DNA from: JACOZG01 sp964564105
GTDB lineage: Bacteria; Patescibacteriota; Minisyncoccia; Phycocordibacterales; JACOZG01
Direction of reading: 5' to 3'
DNA length: 55,788 nucleotides
Assembly (NCBI GenBank): GCA_964564105.1
Contig: CAZLZS010000004.1
Location: 1-55,788, forward strand
This document shows positions 41,487-50,171 of this stretch, piece by piece. The first letter of the stretch is position 1; the number at the start of each line of letters is the position of its first letter. The notes under the pieces are model-generated. The model searched no databases, had not been told where the DNA came from, and worked only from the letters and a program-made list of their open reading frames with translations. The position numbers and the translations under genes are program-made.

Positions 41487-42524
41487 TCAAACCACCAGAT
41501 AGCGGCCTTGTTTGTCTTGGCGAAAATGCTTGGGATTTTTCAAATTAACCAGGATGGTGCTGCCCTTAACATAACGTTCTTTGAGTACCCGCGAGAGCAC
41601 TTCTTCTTCGGCGAGCGGCCCATGCTCCTTGAGAATATTCTCGATCACCTCGCGCACGATCCCGGGCCGGTAACCCCACTCGGTCAAGGCGTACATGCCG
41701 CGGCCGACTAAAACAAAACGTCGGTCTTTAATCAATTCATTATGACAAGTGGCCGTATTGGCCCGACGCTTGAACGAATCATTAATCGATTTAGCCACTT
41801 CCATAAAATGCATCGGCGAACCGTGCTGGCGTAAAACCAAAAAGGCGTAGTCGCGGACACCGCGGACGCGGACATTCGGCGAGCTGGCCAAACCCCACTC
41901 GCCGACCGGATTAAGACCTAATTGTTTAGAAATCAAAAGCCAGTGCCGAGCTTTTTGAGCTATCGCCTCGTCGCGCGTACGTTCGGCACCGGCGATAGAA
42001 TTCAGCACCCGTTCCACCATCTCTTCTTCAGAAAGCAAATCGTTTTCAACCAATCCTTCGGCCGCGCGCCGGAGCGATTGATGCACTCGCTCGGCGAGCG
42101 CCTGGTCAGCGGTCCAACGATGATGGAATTCGTCGTCTTCCTTTAACTTGGTAAACTCGTCGCCCAAAACGAGTAAAAAATGAAGATTATTTTGATTGAC
42201 TTCGTCGTCGTCAAGATGCTTAAGAAACTCTCGCTCGTGGGCAAGGCCGCCGTAATCGTGGAGAGACTGACGGAGCTCGGCAAAAATCTCGCCAGCCGTG
42301 GCAAATTCTCCGGACCGCCGAATCGCCCGGAGAGAAAATTCTTCAATTTGCCTCACCCGTTCGCGAGTAATGCCGTATTTATGACCGATCGCATCCAGCG
42401 TCAGCCGTTCTTTGCTCTCCAAGCCGAACCGCTTTTTCAGGATATCCTGGGCGCGATCAGGCAAAAACGACAGAAGTGTCTTAATCGCTATTTTAGGTTT
42501 AAAAGAAACCGTATCTTTAGACAT
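41487..42524 (-). CDS. Sigma-70 region 4 fused to a HARE-HTH domain
   Basis: 345 residues. The N-terminus (about 12-65) is a full sigma region 4: DILKKRFGL, LTLDAIGHKYGITRERVRQIEE, then LRAIR. A long helical linker leads to a C-terminal HARE-HTH winged-helix domain (about 225-295, GSPMHFMEVAKSI and GRGMYALTEWG). No sigma region 2, so it cannot melt promoters alone. The HARE-HTH domain occurs in RpoE-delta and chromatin-type proteins. A TTGACG/TATAAT promoter with 17-nt spacing ends six bases before the ATG: leaderless. Confidence 0.78.
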   Translation of the reverse strand: MSKDTVSFKPKIAIKTLLSFLPDRAQDILKKRFGLESKERLTLDAIGHKYGITRERVRQIEEFSLRAIRRSGEFATAGEIFAELRQSLHDYGGLAHEREFLKHLDDDEVNQNNLHFLLVLGDEFTKLKEDDEFHHRWTADQALAERVHQSLRRAAEGLVENDLLSEEEMVERVLNSIAGAERTRDEAIAQKARHWLLISKQLGLNPVGEWGLASSPNVRVRGVRDYAFLVLRQHGSPMHFMEVAKSINDSFKRRANTATCHNELIKDRRFVLVGRGMYALTEWGYRPGIVREVIENILKEHGPLAEEEVLSRVLKERYVKGSTILVNLKNPKHFRQDKQGRYLVV

Positions 42525-42548
42525 ATTTCGATTATATCATCTAGTCAA

Positions 42549-44744
42549 TTAAGCGTCAACAATAAAATTAACTAGTCGCCTAGGCACGATAATAATTCTT
42601 TTAACCGTTTTATTAACTAGCCGCGATTTGATTTTCGGCTGATTCAAAACCTGTTCCTTCAATTCATCATCAGTCAAACCGTAAACGACCTCAAACACCT
42701 CGCGGGTTTTACCGTTAATTTGAACGGCGATTTTCACTGTTCTATTTTTCACCAGTCTGGCCTTGGGCCAGACCGAGGCATGGACCGATTGTTTTCCACC
42801 AAGCTGGTGCCAAAGCTCTTCGGCGAGGTGCGGCGCGAATGGTGATAAGAGCTTTATAAAAATTTTCACGTCCGGGCGTGACACACTCCAGACCTTCTCA
42901 AAACTATTTAACAAAATCATTAAAGCCGAGATCGCGGTATTGAATTTCATTTGTTCAATATCGCCGCTGACTTTTTTTATCGTTTGATTTAATAAAATAG
43001 ATTTTTCGCTCTCATTTTTTATGATTGCCTTTTCTGTTAATCGCCAAACCCGTTCCAAAAATCTATACGCTCCTATCAATCCATCTTCATGCCAACTGAT
43101 CGCCTGACCAAACGGCCCCATAAACATTTCATAAACCCGGAGAGTGTCGGCGCCGAATCTTTTAACAATGGCATCCGGGTTGACCACATTGCCGCGCGAC
43201 TTGGACATCTTTTCGCCGCCCGCGGCCAGGATAAGCCCATGCGCGGTGCGTTTGGCGTAAGGTTCTTTGCCCGGCGCCAGTTTCAAATCATAAAGCGCCT
43301 TGTGCCAAAACCGCGAATAGAGCAAATGGAGCGTCGTATGCTCCAGACCGCCATTATACCAATCAACGGGTAACCACTTCTTTAACAGCTTTTTAGCTTG
43401 CCCGCCTGCCGGCGAGGCAGGCAGGTTGTAGGTTGTAGGACTTCTGGCAATATAGGCTAAATAATACCACGACGAGCCGGCCCAATTAGGCATCGTATCG
43501 GTTTCGCGGCGCGCCGCGCCGCCGCAGACCGGGCATTGTACTTTTACCCATGATTCCATCAGCACCAGCGGCGAGTCGCCGGTATCGCTCGGCTGATATT
43601 TTTTCACCGGCGGCAACTTAACCGGCAAATCTTTATCTGGAACTGCCACCCAACCATCTTTATTGCAAAACACCAACGGGATCGGCTCGCCCCAGTAACG
43701 TTGGCGGGAAAAGATCCAGTCACGAAGTTTGTATGTCGTGATCGGCCGCGCGCCTAATTTCTTCAAAGTGTCGAGGTCGGCCGACGATGACATCTTCACC
43801 GGTAAATTATGTTTTTGGGCAAATTCCCGATCGCGTTCGTCATGCGCCGGCACGCCCATAATCGCGCCGGTGCCGACATCGTTTATCACATACTCGGCTT
43901 CCCAAATCGGAATTTTCTCCTGATTGGCCGGATTAATAGCGTACTCGCCGGTAAAACGATCCACCGCGCCGTGTCGAGCGATAAAAGTTGCGCCAAAAAT
44001 CGTTTCCGGTCGGGTGGTAAAAATTTCAATCTGCCCGAATTTAATCAACACTCCGTTTGATTTACCGATCCAATTCCGCTGCTGAATTTTGATCGGCTCC
44101 GGGTAATCTACTAGGTCTAAATCGCGATCCAGACGATCAGCGTAGTGAGTAATTTTTAATAGCCATTGCTCTTTCTCCCGCGTTTCCACCGGCCCGCCGC
44201 AACGTTCGCATTTACCATCCACTACCTCTTCATTGGCCAAACCGATCTTATCTTTTAGACACCAATTAATCGGCATCTTGGCTTTATACGCCAATCCGGC
44301 CTTGAAGAATTGGAGGAACATCCACTGGGTCCAGCGGTAATAATTGGAATCAGAAGTGTTGATCTCCCGCGACCAGTCAAAAGAAAAACCGAGTGATTGG
44401 AGTTGCTTACGGTAACGAGCAATATTGCGCCGGGTAATCAAAGCCGGCGGCTGACTGGTCTTGATGGCGTAATTTTCGGTCGGCAAACCAAAAGCATCCC
44501 AACCCATTGGGTAAAGCACTTCATAACCTTCCGCCCGGCGTTTCCGCGCCACCACATCCATCGCCGTGTAGCTCCGGATGTGCCCGACATGCAACCCTTC
44601 CCCTGAAGGATAGGGAAATTCAACTAGACAATAGTATTTCTTCTTCCGAGATTGCTGGTTTACCTGATAAAGCTTTTTCTTCTGCCACTCTTTTTGCCAC
44701 TTCTTTTCAATCATCCGTGGCTGGTATTTCTTCCGCTTAAACAT
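42549..44744 (-). CDS. leuS: Leucyl-tRNA synthetase
   Basis: 731 residues, class I. HVGH (HIGH motif) near residue 50 and KMSKS near 505 frame the core; the CP1 editing insert is present but short, with TTRPETIFGATF and GTGAIMGVPAHDERD. Bacterial LeuRS is usually about 860 residues, so the editing domain and C-terminal part are trimmed. An in-frame palindromic insert gives LPASPAGGQ near residue 445 and matches that in alaS. A TATACT box lies seven bases before the ATG. Confidence 0.94.
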   Translation of the reverse strand: MFKRKKYQPRMIEKKWQKEWQKKKLYQVNQQSRKKKYYCLVEFPYPSGEGLHVGHIRSYTAMDVVARKRRAEGYEVLYPMGWDAFGLPTENYAIKTSQPPALITRRNIARYRKQLQSLGFSFDWSREINTSDSNYYRWTQWMFLQFFKAGLAYKAKMPINWCLKDKIGLANEEVVDGKCERCGGPVETREKEQWLLKITHYADRLDRDLDLVDYPEPIKIQQRNWIGKSNGVLIKFGQIEIFTTRPETIFGATFIARHGAVDRFTGEYAINPANQEKIPIWEAEYVINDVGTGAIMGVPAHDERDREFAQKHNLPVKMSSSADLDTLKKLGARPITTYKLRDWIFSRQRYWGEPIPLVFCNKDGWVAVPDKDLPVKLPPVKKYQPSDTGDSPLVLMESWVKVQCPVCGGAARRETDTMPNWAGSSWYYLAYIARSPTTYNLPASPAGGQAKKLLKKWLPVDWYNGGLEHTTLHLLYSRFWHKALYDLKLAPGKEPYAKRTAHGLILAAGGEKMSKSRGNVVNPDAIVKRFGADTLRVYEMFMGPFGQAISWHEDGLIGAYRFLERVWRLTEKAIIKNESEKSILLNQTIKKVSGDIEQMKFNTAISALMILLNSFEKVWSVSRPDVKIFIKLLSPFAPHLAEELWHQLGGKQSVHASVWPKARLVKNRTVKIAVQINGKTREVFEVVYGLTDDELKEQVLNQPKIKSRLVNKTVKRIIIVPRRLVNFIVDA

Positions 44745-44821
44745 AATTTTCAGTATAGCAAGATCGTTAAATTATGCTATAACTTGTAAAAACTTAGCGC
44801 GGCTTACCACGGGACGGTTTT

Positions 44822-45346
44822 TTATTGTCTAAATTTTTTAAGGCCGAGCCAGATGAGAATGATGAGCGCGGCGGCGAGGATAATCACCCGCAGATAATCA
44901 TCCATATCTGACCAGTAGCGAGCCGAGGCAATTATGAATGAGAGAACGCCGCCGAAAGACAGACCAAGCGAGACGGCGCCGGCCGCGGTCAGCAAACCAG
45001 CCGCAAGCGAAACGAGTCCGGTGGCAACCAGAATCACAAAAACATTGCGCCGGTACACTTTATCGGCTGTTTCAAAATCCTGACGGCATTGGAAATCCAA
45101 ATCGCAGTACCCGACATAACCGACTGGTTTAGGGACTGGCGGACGCATCACTTCTTCCCCACTCCATTTGCCACCGCGGGATACGCACTCGGCGGCGGTT
45201 TCCGGCGCCGGCTGGCCAGCCGGCAAGGCAGGACAAAAATCCTCCCAGCGTGGTTCATCGTAAACAAGCTGAATGGTATAATTGAAAAATAGATTGAGCA
45301 CGATCACGATCGCCAGCACCAAAGCCCATTGCAAAATTTTATTCAT
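44822..45346 (-). CDS. Membrane protein of unknown function
   Basis: 174 residues: an N-terminal helix (about 7-27), an outer Cys-containing stretch (FCPALPAGQ, ECVSRGG, CDLDFQC) and three hydrophobic segments in the C-terminal half (about 100-170). The outer Cys could be disulfide-linked. The Pro/Ala run arises from another GCCGGC-type palindrome. Not recognised. Confidence 0.55.
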   Translation of the reverse strand: MNKILQWALVLAIVIVLNLFFNYTIQLVYDEPRWEDFCPALPAGQPAPETAAECVSRGGKWSGEEVMRPPVPKPVGYVGYCDLDFQCRQDFETADKVYRRNVFVILVATGLVSLAAGLLTAAGAVSLGLSFGGVLSFIIASARYWSDMDDYLRVIILAAALIILIWLGLKKFRQ

Positions 45347-45347
45347 C

Positions 45348-45429
45348 CCGTTAGAAATCAGCTTGATTTAATAATATTCATGACCCTTTTATTATAACAA
45401 CGATTGGTAAATTTAAAAATTTCTAACGG
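45348..45429. repeat. Split inverted repeat CCGTTAGAAAT/ATTTCTAACGG
   Basis: 11-bp perfect terminal arms (45348-45358, 45419-45429) flank 60 bases of AT-rich DNA that contains TATAAT for the leftward gene. The arm sequence matches the core of the palindrome at 13995-14025. Confidence 0.75.
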
Positions 45430-45438
45430 AATTCAGGT

Positions 45439-46428
45439 TCATTTTCTTTTAATGACTTTTTTAATCGCTTCTAAAATCGCGCTGATCCCCATACCGTAAT
45501 GCTCCACGAGCTCGGCCGGCGTGCCAGACTGACCGAATTGGTCACTGACGCCGACAAATTCAATCGGCACCGGCCATTCCGCGGCCAGAAGTTCGGCGAT
45601 TGCCCCGCCGAGTCCGCCAGCTTTCTGATGCTCCTCCACGGTCACCACGGCGCCGGCTCGTTTGACCTGCTTTAGGATTGTTGGCGCGTCGAGCGGCTTA
45701 ATCGTCTGATTATTGATTACCGCCACTTCAATTTTTTGGTTTAATAATTTTTTGGCGGCCATAAGCGCGTTGTAGACCAATGGGCCGCAGGCGATGACAA
45801 CCGCGTCCGGCGCCACCGGATCAATCAAAACATTGGCCCGGCCGATCTCAAACGGCGATTCCTCGGTCGTCACGACCGGCGTTTTCTCCCGCGCCAGACG
45901 CAAATAAGTCGGCCCGCGGCGCTTGGCAATGGCAACGGTCGCTTTCTTGGCCTCAACCGCGTCCGCCGGCACCACCACGGTCAGTCGTGGCACCACACGC
46001 GTAATGGCAATATCTTCAATTGCCTGATGGGTGCCGCCGTCCGGGCCGACCGAGACGCCGGCGTGCGAACCAACAATTTTCACATCTCGATCATTGTAAC
46101 AAATGGTCGTCCGAATTTGCTCCCAGTTCCGGCCCGGAGAAAACATCGCATAGGAAGTCAGAAAGGGTATTTTCCCCATCGCCGCCAAGCCCGAGGCCAC
46201 GGCCGCTAGATTTTGCTCGGCCACGCCCATTTCAATAAACCGATTGGGGAATTTTTGTTTGAACAAGTGCATTTGGGTGGATTCAGTCAAATCCGCGCAC
46301 AAGCCCACCACGCGCTCGTCCTTTTCCGCCGCCAAGACCAGCCCCTCGCCAAAACCCTTCCGTATCGGCACCTGCTCGATGTTCAAATCGAAAAGTTTGG
46401 GATTAAGTTTTTGAGTAAAATTAAGCAT
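45439..46428 (-). CDS. Transketolase, C-terminal half
   Basis: 329 residues covering the pyrimidine-binding and C-terminal domains: GLCADLTEST, the EMGVAEQNLAAVASGLAAMG motif with catalytic-type Glu, and VEEHQKAGGLGGAI in the third domain. It works with the N-terminal half encoded at 47403-48269 to move two-carbon units between sugar phosphates. A deoxyxylulose-phosphate synthase is excluded by the order and partner. Split transketolases occur in many bacteria and archaea. Confidence 0.93.
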   Translation of the reverse strand: MLNFTQKLNPKLFDLNIEQVPIRKGFGEGLVLAAEKDERVVGLCADLTESTQMHLFKQKFPNRFIEMGVAEQNLAAVASGLAAMGKIPFLTSYAMFSPGRNWEQIRTTICYNDRDVKIVGSHAGVSVGPDGGTHQAIEDIAITRVVPRLTVVVPADAVEAKKATVAIAKRRGPTYLRLAREKTPVVTTEESPFEIGRANVLIDPVAPDAVVIACGPLVYNALMAAKKLLNQKIEVAVINNQTIKPLDAPTILKQVKRAGAVVTVEEHQKAGGLGGAIAELLAAEWPVPIEFVGVSDQFGQSGTPAELVEHYGMGISAILEAIKKVIKRK

Positions 46429-46444
46429 TAATTTTCAACAACAT

Positions 46445-46999
46445 TTAGGGAAGAAGTGAAATAAAACCAGCTATCAATCCAAATATAGTAAACAAAGCAA
46501 CATTACCAAAGACGGACAAAAATACAATAAAACTAATCAGGGACAATCCGCGCAGATTCCAGACGAAAAAAGACAAAAGAAAATGTAACAAAGGAATCAG
46601 AAGTAGAGGAATAACAAAATTATTAAGATTAGTTACCATAAACACTCCAGATATAACTACAGCGTGTAATAATATTTTACAGAGTACCCGCCATGAAAAT
46701 ACCCTGCGACCATGTAAATAAATCGCCATCAAAATAATGGAGGGTAAATTTAAAATTATTAACCCGATGAAATCATTATCCCTGAGCCAATTCGGCGGCG
46801 CGGAATAAATTTTTATGCTTGAAAAAATTATCAAGAATAAGACTAATACCCAAATGACTACACGGATAAATCGAGAGTAATTTCTAGGGTTAGGGGTCGC
46901 TCTTGGTAAATCAGGAATGTGGTCTAATTCACGAACACCAAGGGTAGTCCTTGGAGAATCCGGGATGTGGTCTAATTTTGGTTGATTATTTTCACTCAT
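46445..46999 (-). CDS. Membrane protein with repeated DHIPD motif, unknown
   Basis: 184 residues from ATG 46999; an upstream in-frame start would overlap the minigene terminator. Its soluble N-terminus has two repeats of DHIPD(S/L)PR(T/A)T, followed by about five hydrophobic helices. It lies between the two transketolase halves on the same strand but has no link to sugar metabolism that I can see. Confidence 0.55.
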   Translation of the reverse strand: MSENNQPKLDHIPDSPRTTLGVRELDHIPDLPRATPNPRNYSRFIRVVIWVLVLFLIIFSSIKIYSAPPNWLRDNDFIGLIILNLPSIILMAIYLHGRRVFSWRVLCKILLHAVVISGVFMVTNLNNFVIPLLLIPLLHFLLSFFVWNLRGLSLISFIVFLSVFGNVALFTIFGLIAGFISLLP

Positions 47000-47049
47000 G
47001 TTCGCCTTACATTTTACCACAGACTGAAAACAACGCCAGCCAAAAGAAA

Positions 47050-47076
47050 CAAAAACCCAACCTCCAAAGGGCTGGG
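47050..47076 (-). terminator. Terminator of the two-minigene operon
   Basis: CCCAGCC/GGTTGGG stem followed on the minus strand by TTTTTGTTTC. Confidence 0.82.
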
Positions 47077-47087
47077 CAAGTTTCCGG

Positions 47088-47216
47088 TCAGCGACCGAAA
47101 ACATAGGCCAGGCGGGTATCAACGGCCAGCGCCAAAAGGCACTCCATCACCCACCACGACACCAAAGCCGGGCCAATCAATCCCACTAGGGCGAAAAAGA
47201 TCAGTTTGGAAGACAT
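47088..47216 (-). CDS. 42-residue membrane minigene, second of an operon
   Basis: MSSKLIFFALVG leads a single hydrophobic helix or a tight pair, followed by a short Arg-containing end. AAAGGAG lies seven bases before the ATG. Too short for family recognition, but promoter, SD and terminator together make it a likely real gene. Confidence 0.7.
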   Translation of the reverse strand: MSSKLIFFALVGLIGPALVSWWVMECLLALAVDTRLAYVFGR

Positions 47217-47229
47217 CTCTTTTCTCCTT

Positions 47230-47343
47230 TCAAAATATCCAAGACATCAACCGGCCAAACCCAAGAGAGAGTAGCGCTTGATAAGCGATGAATACCGGAC
47301 TCAAAACTATCAAGATCCAAACTGCCCCAATATTCTTAGACAT
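47230..47343 (-). CDS. 37-residue membrane minigene, first of an operon
   Basis: MSKNIGAVWILIVLSP opens a mostly hydrophobic peptide with one long helix and an Arg near the end. AAAGGGGGTG precedes the ATG by four bases, and a promoter lies upstream. It ends 13 bases before the second minigene. Possible roles include a small membrane regulator or a toxin-like peptide; none is shown. Confidence 0.72.
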   Translation of the reverse strand: MSKNIGAVWILIVLSPVFIAYQALLSLGFGRLMSWIF

Positions 47344-47366
47344 TTGACACCCCCTTTCTACCCTTG

Positions 47367-47396
47367 ATATTAGCACAATCTTGTAATAACTGTCAA
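47367..47396 (-). promoter_or_regulatory. Promoter of the two-minigene operon
   Basis: TTGACA (47391-47396), an 18-nt spacer and TAATAT (47367-47372), starting seven bases after the tktN stop. Confidence 0.85.
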
Positions 47397-47402
47397 ATTT
47401 TC

Positions 47403-48269
47403 TCACTCATGCTCGCTTTGAATCCGGCCCCAGAGGGTGCGGAGTTCGTTGATCGCCGCCGCGCCCTCCTCTTTGTTCGGCGGCTTGCCGTGCCACTCGT
47501 ACTTCCGCTCAAACGCCCCGACCCCCTTGCCCGGAGTCGTATGGGCGATAATCACCGAGGGTTTGGCAAAAACCGACTTGGCTTCGCCGACCGCATCGTT
47601 GATTTCTTCGAAATTATGCCCGTCAATCTCAATCACATGCCAATTAAACACACGCCATTTGTCAGCCAATGGCTCAAGCGGCATGATCTCTTCGGTAAAA
47701 CCGTCAATCTGAATGTTGTTGCGGTCAATGATGGCAATGAGATTGTGCAACTCCTCGCGCGCCGCAAGCAGCACCGCTTCCCAAGAATTACCGGCATCAA
47801 GTTCGCCGTCAGACATCAAGCAATAAATAAATTTACTGGAGGCGCGTCCGCGATCAATCTTTTCAGCCAGCGCCATACCGACTGCCTGCGCGAGACCCGA
47901 ACCTAAAGGACCGGAGCTCGTTTCCAAAAATGGCAGGTAGTCGCGGTGCGGATGACCCTGCAGGCGCGAACCGAAACGACGCAGTGTCTCGAGCTCCTCA
48001 AGTGGAAGATAACCCGCATGCGCCAGGGTGGCGTAAAGCACCGGGCAAATGTGACCATTGGAAAGCACCAGGCGATCACGATCCGGCCAATCCGGCCGCT
48101 TCGGGTCATGCTTCAATAAATGGAAGTAGAGAGCGGTAAAAATATCGGCCATGCCGAGGGGCCCGGCCGTGTGGCCAGAACCGGCTTCAATCAGCATCTC
48201 AATGATTGATTGCCTGATTTGATTAGCTTTTTCTTCCAGAAATTTAATTTTGTCTTCGTGTAAATGCAT
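47403..48269 (-). CDS. Transketolase, N-terminal half
   Basis: 288 residues with the thiamine diphosphate site: GSGHTAGPLGMADI, then GSGLAQAVGMALAEK, and the GDGELD-like motif as MSDGELDAGNSWEA with Asn as second metal ligand. Overlaps rpe by 26 bases and so belongs to the rpiB-rpe-tktN run. The C-terminal half is 1 kb downstream. Confidence 0.93.
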   Translation of the reverse strand: MHLHEDKIKFLEEKANQIRQSIIEMLIEAGSGHTAGPLGMADIFTALYFHLLKHDPKRPDWPDRDRLVLSNGHICPVLYATLAHAGYLPLEELETLRRFGSRLQGHPHRDYLPFLETSSGPLGSGLAQAVGMALAEKIDRGRASSKFIYCLMSDGELDAGNSWEAVLLAAREELHNLIAIIDRNNIQIDGFTEEIMPLEPLADKWRVFNWHVIEIDGHNFEEINDAVGEAKSVFAKPSVIIAHTTPGKGVGAFERKYEWHGKPPNKEEGAAAINELRTLWGRIQSEHE

Positions 48270-48888
48270 AAAATTTTTTCAGGGCGGCGATGGGATCGGG
48301 TGATTGCCAGATCGCTGAACCGACGACTAGGTTATCCGCGCCGGCGGCGATCAATTTTTCCGCGTTAACCAAATTTACTCCGCCGTCAATTTGAATTTTA
48401 ACATTGGGATGTTTAGACCGCAAAATTTTAATTTTTTCCAGCACTCGTTCATCAAACGGATGGCCCTGTTCGCCAATTTCGGCAATCGCCATCAGTTGCA
48501 CTAATTTCACATTTTGCAACCACGGTTCGAGAACAGCAATAGGGGTATTCAAGTTAATGGCTAAACCACCAGTCGCCGCGCCGAGAGTGAAATAATCGAG
48601 AGTTTTTTCTAAATATTCTGTAGCTTCCACATGAACGATAACTTGGTCAACCATATGGATCCAATTTCCCAAGACAGTTTCTGGCTTTTCCACCATTAAG
48701 TGAACCTCGACATCAATCTTAGCATCAAACAACTCGAGATCGTCCGGTGTCCGCCAGCTCTTTTGATCGGTAAAAGTACCATCCATAATATCAAGATGCA
48801 CCCAGTCGGTCCACCGTTCAAGCAACTTGATTTTTTCCTCAATCTCGGAAAAATTCTGTCCGATGATCGCTGGGACAATTCCAGCCAT
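48244..48888 (-). CDS. rpe: Ribulose-phosphate 3-epimerase
   Basis: 214 residues, TIM barrel. HLDIMDGTF carries the catalytic Asp and metal ligand; DVEVHLMVEKPE the next His; QIDGGVNLVNAEKLIAAGADNLVVGSAIW the phosphate site and second Asp. It interconverts ribulose 5-phosphate and xylulose 5-phosphate for transketolase. It starts three bases after rpiB. Confidence 0.94.
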   Translation of the reverse strand: MAGIVPAIIGQNFSEIEEKIKLLERWTDWVHLDIMDGTFTDQKSWRTPDDLELFDAKIDVEVHLMVEKPETVLGNWIHMVDQVIVHVEATEYLEKTLDYFTLGAATGGLAINLNTPIAVLEPWLQNVKLVQLMAIAEIGEQGHPFDERVLEKIKILRSKHPNVKIQIDGGVNLVNAEKLIAAGADNLVVGSAIWQSPDPIAALKKFYAFTRRQN

Positions 48889-48890
48889 AA

Positions 48891-49367
48891 TTAAAATTGC
48901 GGCTCGGATTTCAATTTATAATCGAGTTTGGCGATGCGGCGAATGTGTCTATCCTCACCGGAAAATGGCGTCTCAAGCCATAACTTGATGGCGCGTTTAG
49001 CCGCGGCTTCGTCCACGAACCGTGCGCCGAGAGATAAAATGTTCGCGTTGTTATGCTCGCGCGATAATTTAATTATGTTCGGCTCGGCCGCCCCAGGCGG
49101 GCCGTAAAACACCGCCGCCCGCACCCGCTTAAACCGATTCGCGCTCATGGCCTCGCCCTGACCCGTGCCGCCGAAAATGATCCCGCGGCTTTCCGGATCC
49201 GCCGCCGCCTGTTTAGCGACAAGTTCCACAAAATCAGGATAATCATCGGCTGAGTCAAATTGGAACGCGCCCTGGTCGGCCACCTCGTGTCCCAATTCGC
49301 GCAGGAAAACTTTGATTTTTCCCTTTAACTCAAACCCCGCGTGATCGGCCCCGAGAAAAATTTTCAT
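48891..49367 (-). CDS. rpiB: Ribose-5-phosphate isomerase B
   Basis: 158 residues, LacAB/RpiB fold. MKIFLGADHAGFE is the N-terminal signature; FGGTGQGEAMSANRFKRVRA carries the active-site region where the catalytic Cys of typical RpiB is replaced by Thr (GTGQG). Substrate is ribose 5-phosphate or allose 6-phosphate. A TAAACT box lies seven bases before the ATG. The first 38 bases of the gene are repeated at 50203-50240, beyond the transposase gene. Confidence 0.9.
   Translation of the reverse strand: MKIFLGADHAGFELKGKIKVFLRELGHEVADQGAFQFDSADDYPDFVELVAKQAAADPESRGIIFGGTGQGEAMSANRFKRVRAAVFYGPPGAAEPNIIKLSREHNNANILSLGARFVDEAAAKRAIKLWLETPFSGEDRHIRRIAKLDYKLKSEPQF
49330..49367 (-). repeat. 38-bp direct repeat, copy A (5' end of rpiB)
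   Basis: Matches 50203-50240 with three differences, all at third codon positions. The pair brackets the REP-type transposase gene. Confidence 0.85.
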
Positions 49368-49426
49368 ATCAAGTAGTTTACCACACTAACACGACCACCT
49401 CTAAATCCTCGCCCGTTAATCAGTCC

Positions 49427-49451
49427 TTAATCAACCCTGAGGGTTGATTAA
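49427..49451. repeat. REP-like hairpin 1
   Basis: TTAATCAACCC and GGGTTGATTAA around TGA. The right arm supplies TTGATT, the -35 of the transposase promoter (49444-49449, 17 nt before TATAAT). Confidence 0.88.
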
Positions 49452-49480
49452 CAGGGTTGCATGATCTATAATTTTGGAAT

Positions 49481-50164
49481 ATGCGAACAATCAAACCAGC
49501 GATAGGAGAATTTTATCACATTTGTAATCGCGGAATGCACAAACGGCAAATTTTTTATGACAATAATGACTACATTCGTTTCCTTTTTCAAATTACGCAT
49601 TTCCAATCCCCTAAAAATTTCACCAATGCCACAGCGATGGCACAGTCTTTCCGAAGAAATTTCCTATCTAATCAACCCCGAGGGTTGATTGATGAACGGA
49701 CTAGCAGCGAAATTCATAATGCTAGGACTATAAAACTGGTAGCTTTTGCTTTAATGCCTAACCATTTTCACCTCCTAGTTCAAGAATTAAGTGATGGCGG
49801 CATCCCTTTTTTTATGCAAAGAACGCAAAATGGTTTTACTAAATACTCAAATATCAAACAAGAAACCAGCGGGCATTTGCTACAGGGTCCCTATCGCATA
49901 ATCCACATTCGAGATAATGACCAGTTATTATACGTTTCGTCTTACTTCCATCGAAACTGTCGCGAACTAAACTCTTGGAAAAATCGCGAGCGCAAATATC
50001 CTTGGTCAAGTTTACAAGATTATGTTACCGAGAACCGATTCGGAAAATTATTGGCAACCGAAATAGTCCTCGAACAATTCAACGGCCGGAAGGAGTACGA
50101 AGAGTTTGTTGCGAGTAGTAGCGCAAAAACGGGCGACGAAACGATCAAGGAAATTGAATTCTAA
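49481..50164 (+). CDS. REP-associated tyrosine transposase (RAYT, IS200-like Y1 family)
   Basis: 227 residues. FYHICNRGMHKRQIFYDN at the start, the HUH metal motif as MPNHFHLLV (about residue 90) and the tyrosine region VSSYFHRN identify the Y1_Tnp family. RAYTs are thought to mobilise short palindromic repeats. Three hairpins of one type lie before, inside and after the gene; the inner one encodes NQPRGLIDE in frame. TATAAT lies eight bases before the ATG with TTGATT at 17 nt: a leaderless start. Confidence 0.9.
   Translation: MRTIKPAIGEFYHICNRGMHKRQIFYDNNDYIRFLFQITHFQSPKNFTNATAMAQSFRRNFLSNQPRGLIDERTSSEIHNARTIKLVAFALMPNHFHLLVQELSDGGIPFFMQRTQNGFTKYSNIKQETSGHLLQGPYRIIHIRDNDQLLYVSSYFHRNCRELNSWKNRERKYPWSSLQDYVTENRFGKLLATEIVLEQFNGRKEYEEFVASSSAKTGDETIKEIEF
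49670..49690. repeat. REP-like hairpin 2, inside the transposase gene
   Basis: AATCAACCC-CGA-GGGTTGATT, perfect 9-bp arms, in frame within the coding sequence. Confidence 0.88.
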
Positions 50165-50171
50165 TCGTCTT

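Noticed and set aside
47403..48269. Deoxyxylulose-phosphate synthase
   Set aside because: The split into two genes and the rpe-rpiB neighbours point to transketolase.
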